From Orientallactaga sibirica (taxonomy: Eukaryota; Chordata; Mammalia; Rodentia; Dipodidae): a stretch of 64,000 bases of DNA. Numbering within the stretch: the stretch's first letter is position 1; each line of letters opens with the position of its first letter. Positions 9,005 to 20,539 of the stretch are shown piece by piece. The stretch spans positions 104,008,001 to 104,072,000 of the forward strand of contig JAEOAD010000001.1 in NCBI GenBank assembly GCA_036365145.1, read 5' to 3'. A program made the translations under genes and the position numbers. Under the pieces are notes generated by a model, which was not told the DNA's origin, did not search any database, and worked only from the letters and a program-made list of their open reading frames with translations.

Positions 9005-12000
9005 GTAGACAAAACTCTTTGATCCAGTACTTGGCACGTACCCAGCCATCAGTAATTGCTAGTGAGCTGGCTTTCTATCTTGTTGCCTCTCAAAGTGCTT
9101 TATATAATCTGGAAATCTCTTTGACTTTATTCAGTATGCGTTGGTGCAATTATGACATGTTATCAGTCATTTGCTTGAGAGATCTTTGTCATCCTTCTTG
9201 TATAATCCAAAAGAAATAAAAGGAAAAAAAACCCTCTCATTAGTAAGATTAGTCTTTCACATAAAGAATTATTTTTATCAATCCAGAAGGTCACCACTTA
9301 ATGGTGCTTATTTCTGCATTGGACAAACATTGTAAGGACCTCTGCCAATGAGACGCTTTTTAAAAGTAGCAGCTCTGTGAATCCTGTGGTGTTTCATAAA
9401 GAACTTTTATGTGGCTACTGGTTTTCCAAAACTAATCACTTTAGTGCTACATACTAATGTAATTACAAGCACTCATAAGGTTATTTAACTTTAATGGCAC
9501 CTGTGCAAGGGAAACAAAGAGCAGTGACCTCTCTCAAGAGAAAATGAAAGTTATACAAGCAAGAGAGGCATTGCCTAGTAATTAACCAGGATGAATGAAT
9601 GGCCCATTTGCAGGCATACCAGCCTAATATTTGAAAACGTTGGTTTGGGGATCCATGTTAGCCCTCTGAACTCACAACTCAAATTTTAATATCTTTCTCT
9701 ATGACTAGAGAATACTGCTAAACATTTCTCAAGCTTAATGGAAGGGTTCACTTTACTGCGGGGGGGGGAGCCAAAAATGGAAGGTGTCTGGAATAAGAAT
9801 GATCATAAACTGTAAATACCGTCAACATAATCACTGTGTGTGTGCAGCCCATGCCAGACACAAAGACTGTGCAGAAGTCAGAGTCACAGAGCATACATTC
9901 CCTGGAGGGCAGGTGTAGCCAGCAGTCACGGTGAAAGCTGTGCTCTCGGCCAGATACTCAAGTCCTCTCTGTCTCTCTCAGTGAAGTGAATAGGAAGATT
10001 GTTTTCTGGGCCTGTATGCAGTTATTTTGTTTTAGGTTTGCTCACATGAGGGTTTTGTAAATAAGACCTGTCACTAAGAGTTTAGGCATGAGTGAAGTAA
10101 CAGAGAGTTCATTTCTAAAGTGTTCGCCACTCTTATTTTCCTGTACTCTATCTGGAGTGGAATTTGGAACTTTCCATTATGCCACCTGGAGTCTGTTTTG
10201 CCACAGGGAAAACAAACGCATAGTGTGTTTGAGATGATAGTGTTCAGTCTATTGAAGTATAACAAGTAAAGCAATTGTCACTTCGCTGAACACATACAGA
10301 CCGCACAGTTGCAAACCCACACCCACCCTTGCAAGCAACGATCACATGTCCAGTGTTTAGCCTTGTACCCAGGCTGAGAGTTATAGAGTTGGCGAAGGAA
10401 CATTGTAAAATGACAGTGCATCTGCTAGTAAAATGGGTGTTGGGGGGGAAAAAAACTCCTTAGAAAGAGATGATTCTCACCCTATCTATATTTCAAGTAA
10501 ATCCTCAGGCAAAATGACTCAGCTCTTCAAAGGTGTTTTTTCATCAAAAAGCATTCTAAAATTTCATGGCAATTTTCACTGGAATCCCAAACAGATCAAT
10601 TAACTGCCTTGCTAGAACTTTGTAGTCAGCTCTCATCCAATAATTAGTGATTGATGTCGCTGCTAATGAACTTTGAAAATTAAGTTTTGGATGGTAAGCA
10701 TTGTAGACATTCTCAGACTGGAAGCATCCTAAAAATTCATTTCTCTCATGCTCTGACTTTAGAGATGAGGGACTGAGCTCATTCAGATGTGAGTGATGGG
10801 AACCACCAGCTTTGAATGACACAAAAGAGAAAGGGAATTTCTATAGAAGCAGCCGAAAAGTCTTTCAGGGTCACTACCTCAAAGGGGATAAACAGAATCA
10901 ATGGCATGTATATGTCTCAACCTGTTACCCAGTTTCTCTGTGTTGCCTTAGTTTTAGACATTGCCTCTGGGAATACAAAGATAGTTGTCAGGACCTCTAG
11001 CATACATCTAGAAAGTCTTGAATTCAAACAGAAGTGTAGCTCCTGAATTCTAGAAAAACTCATAGGACTTACACTCATTGAGTCGTCCATCATGCCCATA
11101 AGTAGAGGAAAATGCTGGCAATGAGCCCTGGACCAAATGCCCACCCTCAAATCGTGAGCCATTAGGGAGGAGCAAGTCTCTCTAGGAAAACAAAGCTACT
11201 GTGACCTTGAAAGATGGAAGAACAGACATTGAAACAAAATAAATGGATGCTTATTGCATGCAGGGAGAAGGGCTATGACTTTCCCGAACATGTCACACAG
11301 ATAAAGGAAGACAGGTATCCTGCACTATTCTGTATTGACTTTTGGTTCACCGAGGTCAGGGAAAGTATTATTCAGAGGGGCCAGGAAATACCTTGTTTTT
11401 GATTGAGCAGGATTATATTGGGTTACCACCATGTCCAAGTATACATTGCCAAATGAGAATATACATAATAAAAAATCTATTATATGAATCCAGCAATGCA
11501 TTTAAAATAATTATTAACCATCAAAGTATGTATGCAGATTTTCAGGTATGTGTCAGACATCCTACTGATTCAACAAGTTTTGGTGCCCACAAGGACTGGG
11601 TTCATAACTCAGAGAATAATTAAGAATTATTTGTCATCCAGCTCTTAGACTTGCCAGTAAATAAGTGGTGTCTTTGTTAAAAGTAAAATAAAATCAAACA
11701 ACACTCTGAAAAGCCACTCCATGGAAGAGAAAGAACTTGACATGAATATTGTGAGGAAGGATAACCGCCATGTTGTGAAGGGGAAGGTTGCTTCTGTTTG
11801 GTGAGCACCCAGGCTTAGAGGTTTTCAGACAAGCCTGGTAGTGAAGAGACTTGGACTGTGCGTGATGGGCCAGATTGTACAGAGCCAGGAAATTAGCTTC
11901 TGCCTTCTGTTCCCTGTCCATTGAATGTGCACATTACTAAATGTATTCTTAGGAAACCAATTCGCCCGAGTCTGCAGTGTTTGTGGAATTACACTAAATT

Positions 12001-12180
12001 TATTTCAATGTATCAGTCTTAGAATGTATATAAGCCACTTAATACTCCACTGAGTCTCATTTGGGGAATGAGAAAAGAACCAAACCCTGTGTTAACCATT
12101 TTGCATGTAGAAGGAATTGGACGGGAAGACCAAGAGTGGAATTGCTGCTCAGAACAGCCGAAGCTCCAGAAGCACACACA
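9005..12180. other. 3.2-kb repeat-poor unique tract
   Basis: No SINE, LINE or LTR that I recognise in more than 3 kb. All frames are short (up to 102 codons), on both strands, and mutually overlapping. A G run (9760-9768), a second G run near 10442 and a T run (12181-12197) are the only simple tracts. Such a tract in a repeat-dense window may be single-copy conserved DNA, but sequence alone does not show that. Confidence 0.5.
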
Positions 12181-12580
12181 TTTTTTTTTTTTTTTTTATG
12201 TTGAGATGACTATCTGGGTACTGCAAAACAAAATCAATTAGATTTGGTTATTTATCAATGTTTCCTAGTTGTTAAAATGATTCCTGTCATCAAGTGACCT
12301 CTAAAATACTGGTACCCTGTCTCTAGAAGCCATGTCGCTTCTCAGCTGGGCTCCATTAGACTGGTCTACCTCCGACTATGCACTGTGGACAGAAAGGCTT
12401 TTCTTTGGGAAAGACTATAGGAGGGAAAAGAAACTGAAGTTAACTCAGAACTGATCAAGTCGCATGCTGTGCTCTGATTAATCTTCTCACATAACTCTTC
12501 CAAACACACTGTGCTATCTTCATCTGAACAGTGAAGCTCAGAGAGATGAAATGACCTTCTTAAGGACATATAGTTTATTT

Positions 12581-12836
12581 TATTTTATTTTATTTTATTT
12601 TATTTTATTTTATTTTTTTTATTTTATTTTTTTGAGAGAGAGAGAGAGAGAATTGGCACACCAGGGCCTCAGCCACTACAATGGCATTCCAGACTCTTGT
12701 GCCACCTAGTGGGCATGTGTGACCTTATGCTTGCCTCATCTTTTGCATCTGGCTTACAGGGGATCTGGAGAGTCGAACATGGGCCCTTAGGCTTCATGGG
12801 CATGCTCCTTAATTGCTAAGCCATCTCTCCAGCCCA
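12581..12836 (-). repeat. DIP-type SINE, long variant, minus strand, with 16-bp duplication
   Basis: It opens with (TTTTA)n and a GA stretch and ends 'taagccatctctccagccca'. The internal block 'gtgggcatgtgtgaccttat' and 'gcttgcctcatcttttgcat' defines a longer variant shared with 21663 and 46885. A perfect target-site duplication GACATATAGTTTATTT lies at 12565-12580 and 12837-12852. Confidence 0.92.
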
Positions 12837-12852
12837 GACATATAGTTTATTT

Positions 12853-13012
12853 ATTATTTATTTTTGGGTTTTCAAGGTAGGGTCTCACTCTAGCTCAGGC
12901 TGACCTGGGATTCACTATGTAGTCTCAGAGTGTCCTTGAACTTATGATGATCCTCCTACCTCTGCCTCCTGAGTGCTGGGAATAAAAGCATGCGCCACCA
13001 CGCCTGACTCCC
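12853..13012 (-). repeat. B1 SINE, minus strand
   Basis: 'ttcaaggtagggtctcactc', 'aggctgacctgggattcact' and 'tgagtgctgggaataaaagc'. After it the text GACACATAGTTTA (near 13014) resembles the same target word used by the neighbouring DIP SINE. Confidence 0.92.
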
Positions 13013-13127
13013 CTGACACATAGTTTAGGATGGCTGACTTGTAAGGTCAAACTCAGAGGCCAAAGTCCATGAACTTTCCCATATATTACTTAACTCTGAC
13101 AAACCAGAGCCTGATGGAAGCCGAAGC

Positions 13128-13540
13128 AGCACAGTGGTTTTGTCTGGCATTGCCATAGCTGTTGATGTAAATGTGGTGGTTAATCTCTACTTGTCAGCTT
13201 TACAGGATTTGGACTCACCATGTAAGGAAATCTCTGGAAATGTCTATGAAGAACTTTTTAGATTAGGTCTAATTGAGGTGGGAAGACCCACCCTACCTGT
13301 GTACAACTACACTTCATGGGCTGGCATCCCTGAACTAAATAAAGGGGAGAATTCAGGCTGAGCAACAAGATTCATCTCTCTCCTTGCTAGCATTGGATGC
13401 AGTGTGTTTCTGCTACCATAACTCACCCACCATGATGGACTGGAACCTTGAATTTTAAGCAGAAATAAACCTTTCCTCCTTGAGTTGTTTTTGTTGTGGC
13501 AGTGAGAAGGTAATGCAGTAATAAACACCAAGGACCTGAA
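13128..13540 (+). mobile_element. LTR of a rodent MaLR/ERVL-like family (type 1)
   Basis: 'ggtggttaatctctacttgt', 'gatttggactcaccatgtaa', 'gaggtgggaagacccaccct', 'ctgaactaaataaaggggag', 'ccatgatggactggaacctt', 'gcagaaataaacctttcctc'. The same sequence of phrases recurs at 50795, and the same 3' end at 22556. It includes TATA-like AAATAAAGG and a poly-A signal. The 75-codon frame is incidental. Confidence 0.68.
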
Positions 13541-13659
13541 TAATGAGAGGACCATACTCTGCCTACCTCTTCTCTAACCGAGGATAATCAACCATTAACC
13601 CAGTTCCATCCAATCAATTTTATTTTGAGCATATTCATTTGAGTTTCTATAATATGGAA

Positions 13660-13830
13660 ACCACCAATGTGTTTTATGCTCATTTAATTCTCACATAAAC
13701 TCAGGGAAGTAGGCACCACTATTCCTCATTTAACATATGGCTAATCTAAGAAACAAATGAAGTAATTTCCCCGAAGATAATGCAACAAGTGTCATGGATG
13801 AGATTCCAACCCAAATGGAGTTCCAAACAC
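13660..13830 (-). repeat. MIR SINE, minus strand
   Basis: 'gctcatttaattctcacata', 'gggaagtaggcaccactatt', 'cctcatttaacatatggcta' and 'gatgagattccaacccaaat' follow the antisense MIR consensus well. Confidence 0.72.
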
Positions 13831-14484
13831 AAGCTCTTTCTCCCCTAAATGGCAGCACCCAGCTATGCCTGGTACTTGACAGCACCCTAGACATTTTTCT
13901 CAAAAAACACTTGCCAGAGAGAATTTCAATTAGACGGTGGTGCCTGCTGCCAGCTGAACATTCAGAAGTTTCCCCACTCAATTATCAACTTTCCCAGAAG
14001 AATGGAGATGCCAACAGGGACTCTTCTTGCTCAAGGTACCAGGTGCCAAGTAGCAACTGGGTGTTCCCTGCAAGACTGAGTCGTGCTGAAGTTGCCAGGT
14101 GTCATTAAGTTGTCAAATTCCTTCCTGGCACCCTAGCAGCTAATTGTCAGGTGTTGAAATCAACAAGTTTCAAAAGGTTTCACAGTTGAGCTCTTTCTGC
14201 ATCTTGCATTATAGGTTCTCCTGCTGGGGATCCCCTGCTTTGTTTCCTTTGCTCAAAGTCTTCGCATGCTTTTGGCCCTCTAATGCACAGAATCCACATG
14301 CACTTTTTTAAGAGCATGGCCAGTACTACATATGATCAAGAAAGTAAATCATTTGCAACAAACACATATGTAGTACATTTCTAGAATAAAGGCATGTTTA
14401 AGTCTCCACTGGTTTATCTGATATGAAAATATGAGCCATCATTATTGTTAAAAAATACAATATAAAAACAAACTGTAACATATA
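13831..14484. other. unique sequence, nothing recognised
   Basis: A 104-codon plus frame (13794-14108) overlaps an antisense MIR and has no family resemblance. Confidence 0.45.
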
Positions 14485-14985
14485 GTTCCCCTCTAGAGTT
14501 TGAATCCGAAGTGTCTCGCAAAGGCTCATATGCCAAAGCTTTGTTTGTTAGAGCATGAGCTTTAAGGAAGTGACTGGGTCATGAGGATGGGCTGCTCATT
14601 GGTATATGTAAGTTGATGATGACATTATTGGGAGGTGGTGGGAACTAGGAGGTGAGGCCTAATTGGAGGAAATAGGTAACTGAGGACATATTCTGGAATG
14701 GGAGAGTTTCCCATCTCCTCTCCCTCCCCTCCCTTCTTTCCTTCCTCTACCTCCTCTTCTTCCTCTTTCTCCTGACCCCATCAGCATGAAGTGAGCAGAT
14801 CTGCTCCACCATGCCCCTCTGTTAGACATTTTGCTTTAACACAGGCCCAGAAACAATGGAATCAGAGACTATAGGACTGATATCTCTAGAACGATGAACC
14901 ACCACAATAAACCCTTTCTTCCTTATTTTTCTCATGTATTTTGTCACAGCAGTTAAAAAAAAAAAGAGCATAGTTCTAACTATCT
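14485..14985 (+). mobile_element. MaLR-type solo LTR
   Basis: Starts 'ctagagtttgaatccgaagt'. It runs through 'gaggtgaggcctaattggag', a CT-rich tract (14713-14772) and 'ccaccacaataaaccctttc', then ends 'cacagcagttaaaaaaaaaa'. This is the usual MaLR order with polyadenylation signal and GT-rich end. Confidence 0.68.
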
Positions 14986-15044
14986 CAATTCCACAATTTC
15001 CCAATTCTCTTTTACCAGGCTGAATTATAAATATTCTTTCTATT

Positions 15045-16262
15045 TAAATTTTATTTTATTTTCACTAATTAGGAATTTTATTTTATGGACAAATCATGTG
15101 TTGGTCCCCTTCCCCTCTTGTATCCCTTCCTCCTTGTTCCCCTTCCACTGAGAGCCTTCCTCAGTGAGGACACTGGTATTCACCATGGCATCATGGGCTA
15201 GGAATACAGCAGTCAGCCACTATTGGGGGTGGGGAATGCCTCTGGATACTTCTTCCCTCCCGTGGCTCTTACAATCTTTCAGCCCCTCTTCCGAAATGTC
15301 CCCTGGGTCTTGGTGGGTATGTTGTAAGTCTACTTTAGTGTTGATCTTTTGGTGCCTTTTGAATTTCTGCAAAACAGCCCTTGGATGGTTGCAAACCAGT
15401 TGTTCAACAATGGTCTACAGGAAGACTTGCCAGTTGAAAAAGATGTACAATTCCTGTAGAAAAGATAACAGGGAAGATGAGAAATAGAGGCACTCAGAGC
15501 AAGTTTTGAGTGTTCTCAGTGTCTATCCATATGTCCCTGGCTCAGGTTGTTGGGATTTCTCTGTGGTGTTACCTGGGTCCTGACAGATGTGCTGGGGTGA
15601 CTCATCTCATGCTAGGCAGTCAGCTATCTTTTCTTCTCATGTTGTTGGAATCTTGTTTTTCCCAGGTTTTGATGACTTCTGTAAAAAGAAAGAAGACAGA
15701 TTCTCCAACCAAGAGTGAAAACAGCATGGATTCAGGAGGACAAGCACAGTTAACTGAGAATTTGATGGGCATAGCCTCTCTTTTTGGCCATAGAATGGTG
15801 GTGGCTTCTCTCTGCACTCTGTGGCCATCATCTCCGTAGGACTCTGACTTGGGTCCCAGTAGCAGGTATGAGTTCCTTCTCATTGAATGATCCTCTTATC
15901 CAATTAGGGAGCCATTGGTTACCTGCATAGACTCAGTGTCACTATTGCACAGGTGTGTATACCTTGTCCTACTGGTTGATTTTGTATCCAGCAGGATCCC
16001 CTGCTTCTTCACAATGTTGGTGGATACTTTCCCCAGCAGCTCATGAAGCACTTTCTAACAGTATGAGGGCTAGCCACCAGGAAGCTGGCTTTCCTTCTAA
16101 ATTCCATCATGATCTCTTGATGTCTTTTGTCTGTTGAATATGGTGTCTTTAGCTATAGGGTCTTACTTTTTAGCTCTGGCAGGTAACCAAGTGTTTTGGT
16201 AGAAGCCTGCCTTGTTTCAGGGGACCTCATAGGTCTCCCTGACCAATAGCTCACTGTGGGGA
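15045..16262 (-). mobile_element. LINE-1 3' end, minus strand
   Basis: Parallels the better-preserved minus-strand copy at 40243. Shared landmarks are 'gtggctcttacaatctttca' with 'cccctcttccgaaatg', 'gattctccaaccaagagtga', and 'ctccctgaccaatagctcac'. The 3' end is on the left, in TTTTATTTTATTTT-rich text. Frames of up to 109 codons here are antisense to LINE-1 3'-end sequence. A plus-oriented 114-bp segment (15377-15490) breaks the match. Confidence 0.75.
15377..15490 (+). repeat. dispersed direct repeat, copy A
   Basis: 'caaaccagttgttcaacaat', 'ggtctacaggaagacttgcc', 'agttgaaaaagatgtacaat' and 'aaaagataacagggaagatg' match 16699-16822 in the same orientation, although the surrounding LINE-1 sequences are inverted relative to each other. 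Confidence 0.75.
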
Positions 16263-16690
16263 ATAACCTAAGAAATAGTCTTTATTAGTTAGTTTAAAAA
16301 ACCCTATGTTGAGTTAGTTATAGTCTAGGAAAGTGCATTTATTTGAATTATCTCAGCTATAATAAGCCTGTCTTGAAAGAGAAGTATGCTGGTATTGTCA
16401 TCTCAGGTAGCAACCAATAATGAGAAGAAAGAATAAGTTTTTTTAATAACATGGTGTTCTTGACTTCTCTTTTAGTGATCTTGCTCCTAGGAAACAATGT
16501 CCTTTGAGTGTTCTCTAGACACTATGAAAGGTGACCAGTGGAAGCTCAGAAAATTGGAGCTCAAGTTGTAAAAGAAGAAATACCCCTCCTGAGAAAATTC
16601 CAACCTCCTACAGATCAGTTCCAGCTTTGCTGGCCACTGTTAGAATTGTAACAAATACATGCATATTATCATCCTATCTTGTCAGTCTAA
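16263..16690. other. spacer between two LINE-1 ends, nothing recognised
   Basis: No recognisable repeat. It may be diverged LINE-1 sequence that I could not align by eye. Confidence 0.35.
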
Positions 16691-17705
16691 ACCCTACAAA
16701 CCCTTGAATAGTTCAAAACCAGTTGTTCAACATTGTTCTACAGGAATACTTGCTTGTTGAAAAGGATGTACTGTTCCTATAGAAACCCAAAGAAAAGATA
16801 ACAGGAAAGAGGAGAACTAGTGGTACCTATAAAAAAAAAAAAAGCATATAAATAACCTGATGTGATGCTCACCCAAGTGCAATAGTGACACACAGCCATG
16901 GTGGGTAACCAACTGCTCTTGAATTGGCTAACAGATCTGCTCAGTGGAATGGAACCCATAGCTGGAACTGGAAAATAAGTCAGAATCATATCCAAAAAGT
17001 GAATTCACTCTCCAATATCAAGCTCCCACCAATCTTGGGCTAAAAGAGGGACTACAGCTATTACATTCTCTCTAAATCAGTAATGGTTATCCCATTTATC
17101 CAGTTCTGACTTCACTCTCCGTTGGAGAATCTGCATCTATTTTTCAGATGGATGCTGAATCTGAAGAGAGAATCAGCTGATCGCACCTCACCATGGCCCC
17201 AGCTGAAACCATAGAGTAATTGGGGAAATGAGCAAGAGTGCTGCTTTCTTGGTGAACCTGATATAAGCACAAGGGTGAAGGAGATAGACACAGAGGACAC
17301 TCAACTCCTACCAAATCAAAGATCCAGAAACACAGAGACTCCCAAGAGCCCATCACTGAAGTAGACCTAAAACAAACCTAACATGGCTCAGGGAAATTCA
17401 TGGAAGTGGGGGTCGAAAGATTATTAGAGCCACAAGTTGAGGCATTATGCACAGAGACATTGCCTCTTCCCCATAAGTGATGGCTGCCCCCACAATGCAT
17501 GACCCACAATCCCCAATGGGGATAACTGGCATCCTCAACAAGGAGGGTTCCTTCAGAGTGGGGAGGACAGGGAGGAGGCTAAGAATGGTACCAACATGTG
17601 CTGTTACATACTGAGTATGTACATAACTAATAATTTTAAAAAGCATATAAACAGTGTGCACATTTGTACCACATGTCATGTGGCTGTAATAAAGGATGAT
17701 AATGA
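16690..17705 (+). mobile_element. LINE-1 3' UTR, plus strand
   Basis: Landmarks shared with the 39.3-40.0 kb copy: 'gtgacacacagccatggtgg', 'ccaatatcaagctcccacca', 'ctccgttggagaatctgcat', 'ccccagctgaaaccatagag' and 'gatgagcaagagtg'-like text. It begins with copy B of the direct repeat (16699-16822). Its 3' end is near 17690, without a long poly-A. Confidence 0.78.
16699..16822 (+). repeat. dispersed direct repeat, copy B
   Basis: Matches copy A at 15377-15490 over 'aaaccagttgttcaacattg', 'ttctacaggaatacttgctt' and 'agaaaagataacaggaaaga', roughly 80 percent by eye. Confidence 0.75.
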
Positions 17706-19344
17706 AACTTCACATGTATGTTGAGATAAGATCCTAAGGAGTCATGATCACTAATGATTTGGACATTATTCGATAGTGAATAAACAACAACTATTGGAAG
17801 AACTTCAAAAATACTTCAATCCATCCTAACAAAAAGATATGCTGATGGACATAGGAAGAATGGGCATAGGCAAGAATGAAGCTAGAAAATCCCTCTAACA
17901 TAATTATTAAGCATAATGCCAAGTTAAAAGTTGTATGAGATTAAAGCATCCATGGGGGCAATGGAAAGGCAGGACTGAGTAGAGATGATTTGAGAGTTGT
18001 TATGAACACTAAATTAATAGGAATGAAGAATTTAAAATTTGGCATTGAAACAGTGCAAGGGACAATCAGCGGATGACTCCTGAGCTTCTGATTTTAGTGT
18101 TTGGAAGAAATAATGCATGCATGAGGGAAGAACAGACTTGAGAAGATGATGACGAGTAGACACTCAGGAATGTCAAGTTTGTAACTCATCAGCTGGGGGT
18201 ATTCAGAAAATCTATGGATAAATGAGCCTGGACTTCTACAAGAAGTTTTGGGAGGGAGTTAAGGATTGTAAAGTTCTTTGTGGAGAGCTAGATAGAATTA
18301 TCCACTGAGAGAGCATAGACAGAAGCAGATAAAACCAAGAGACAGAAAAATACCTGAGTCACACAGGGGTCCTAATAATCAAAGACAGGAAAACACCAGG
18401 AGAGAAGATTGACATGAATAGAATTTGACCATTTTACTTTGGCACTGAGAAGTCCCTGCTAAACTTTAACAAATTCTTTTGCAACTGGGTCTTTTTAAAT
18501 GTGAGAGAATGTAAAGCGTGACTTTTTAAAAAAAAAACTGTAAGCAGGTTATTTCATTTGCATTGAGGTAAATGTCCTCAAAATTGCTTATATATATCTG
18601 AAAAATCTGTTCACATCTCACTATATATGTAAGTCAGAGGTGGGGAGCAAGACTTCTTGATCTGACTAAATCATCCTTTTGTTTCCCTGAGCTTCAGTTC
18701 CTTCCCCTAATTGACTCTCTTCTAGATGCCTAATTAGGAATGCTTCTTCAAAAAAAAAATAGTGCCCCAAATATAAAAGCTGATGCCCCAGGTGGTCCTG
18801 TAGAGGAAGTGTCACAATTAAAGAAACACAATCCAACAAACATAAATATTTTAAGATTATTTCCAATTACTACTTAACGAACATGAAAGGGAATTGAGTT
18901 TGTAATTTACCTGCAGAGTCTAGGTGCTTTTCCAACCCTCCTCCCTTGTACCCCAGCAACTGCTTCAGAGTTTCACATTTGATGCCACCACTTACCCTTG
19001 CACCCCTGAAGCTTCCAAAGTCAGATAATCTGCATTGCCCAATTCCATCTCTTACCTGTGAATTAACTAAACAGACAGAGCCCATCATCAAGACAGAGGG
19101 AGAGGGAAAGAGCTAAATAACCAAGAGATTCTCTCAAGCCAGCATCAAAAAGTCTAGGAAAGGCTGGAAAATGGCATTTTGGTAAATTTTGTCCCATGTA
19201 CACAAATGGAACTTTAAACTGTTTGCCAACGCCCACACCTGAGCTCTTACAGTATTCTCCCATCACTAGTGAGGGAGCAGAGACCTGATCATATCAGTGT
19301 TCCATTTCTAGGTAAGAAAACACATTGAGTGCTACCAATTCAGG
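17706..19344. other. unique or very old sequence
   Basis: No clear repeat. Purine-rich text at 18120-18470 ('gaatgtcaagtttgtaactc', 'gaaaacaccaggagagaaga') is reminiscent of an ancient mammalian repeat, possibly an L2 or DNA-transposon relic, but I cannot align it. Frames on the minus strand (18666-19266) are short and lack family resemblance. Confidence 0.35.
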
Positions 19345-19772
19345 GTATGATTTGAATTTATTCCCCAATGGTCCGTGAGCTGGAAGTCCAATCCCCAATG
19401 TGGTGACATTGAGGTGAGGAGCCATTTGGGGGTGGGGCCCAGAGGAAGGTGAATAGATCTTTGGGGCATTGTACTCAGAAAGGACTAATACAATCCTCAT
19501 GACACATTCATTGATTCTCTTTGGAGCAAACTATTATAAAAAGAGCAACCTGGCCCCAGAATTTCCCTGGCTCCCACTCTCTATGTGATCTAGTCTGCAC
19601 ATGCTCCTGCCATCTTGATGTCATCTGCTACTGGGTTGTCACCAGAGGCTGAGCAGATGGAACTTCCCAATCTTGGGCTTTCCGCCTCCAAACCTGTGAG
19701 TTAAATAAACCTCTTTTCAAAAACATATGCAGCACCTTTTCTATTATAGCACTCGGAAACAGGTTAAGACAC
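19345..19772 (+). mobile_element. MaLR-type solo LTR
   Basis: 'ggtatgatttgaatttattc', 'gaagtccaatccccaatgtg', 'tttgggggtggggcccagag', 'attataaaaagagcaacctg' (TATA region), 'gttaaataaacctcttttca' (poly-A signal) and 'gcactcggaaacaggttaag'. The order is that of MLT1/MST-class LTRs. Confidence 0.75.
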
Positions 19773-20295
19773 TACGGTAACGAATCCTATTTGAATTTAT
19801 CTATTCAGTCACACCAAGCCAAACTGGACCTCCTGCTCATAAGTCTCACTCCACCCACCCCAAAGCCCACAGAGCTCAGACCCTATAGATGCTCATGAAT
19901 GCACCACAGCTGGTGAGAATGAATATGGGAGTGGGGGGTCACTAAGGACGTCTGGCTTCTCAAGTACACTCCATGGATAAACAATAGAACAGAAATCCAT
20001 GAAGCCATTTTCTCAAATTTTCCCTACAGCCACAGGCTAGGCACCTCCTGTAGACTCAGGCAGTGATCTTAAATATCATATAATTTCTTTGAGGCTTGCA
20101 TCTTACATGCAAACATTTTCTTGTTGAATTTACACCATTTTGTGCCTACTGCCTGACAGATACCCTCACCCTCCTTCCTCCAGACTGGGACTTCATTGCC
20201 AGATGCTCAGCTTTGGAAGGGAAGGCTAGAAACCTCAGCCCCTTTCTCTTCAAAGATAACTAAAGTTCAATTATTCATAAGTCCTGTATTTCTGG
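19773..20295. other. unique sequence, nothing recognised
   Basis: No repeat or coding signal. Confidence 0.4.
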
Positions 20296-20305
20296 ACAGT
20301 ATTTT

Positions 20306-20529
20306 TTTAACTTTTGAAAAGTTTTAGTTTTTTTTTTTTTTTTATCAGAGAGAAAGGGGCAAATAGAGAGAGTGTGGGCATGCCAGGGCCTCTAGCCACT
20401 GCAAATGAACTCCAGATGTATGTGCCATCTTGTGCATCTGGCTTACATGGGTCGTGGGAAATCAAACCTAGGCCCTTTGGCTTTGCAGGCAAGCACCCTA
20501 ACTGCCAAGCCATCTCTCCAGCCCTCTTA
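20306..20529 (-). repeat. DIP-type SINE, minus strand, with 10-bp duplication
   Basis: 'gccagggcctctagccactg', 'gcatctggcttacatgggtc' and 'aagccatctctccagccctc'. Target-site duplication ACAGTATTTT at 20296-20305 and 20530-20539. Confidence 0.93.
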
Positions 20530-20539
20530 ACAGTATTTT

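Larger units (their letters stand above)
12480..13075 (-). repeat. MIR SINE, minus strand, split by two later SINEs
   Basis: The left part 'aacagtgaagctcagagaga' and 'tgaaatgaccttcttaagga' (to about 12580) and the right part 'ttgtaaggtcaaactcagag' (from about 13018) together follow the antisense MIR core. The gap is filled by the DIP SINE and B1 described next, so this is the oldest layer of a three-layer stack. Confidence 0.6.
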
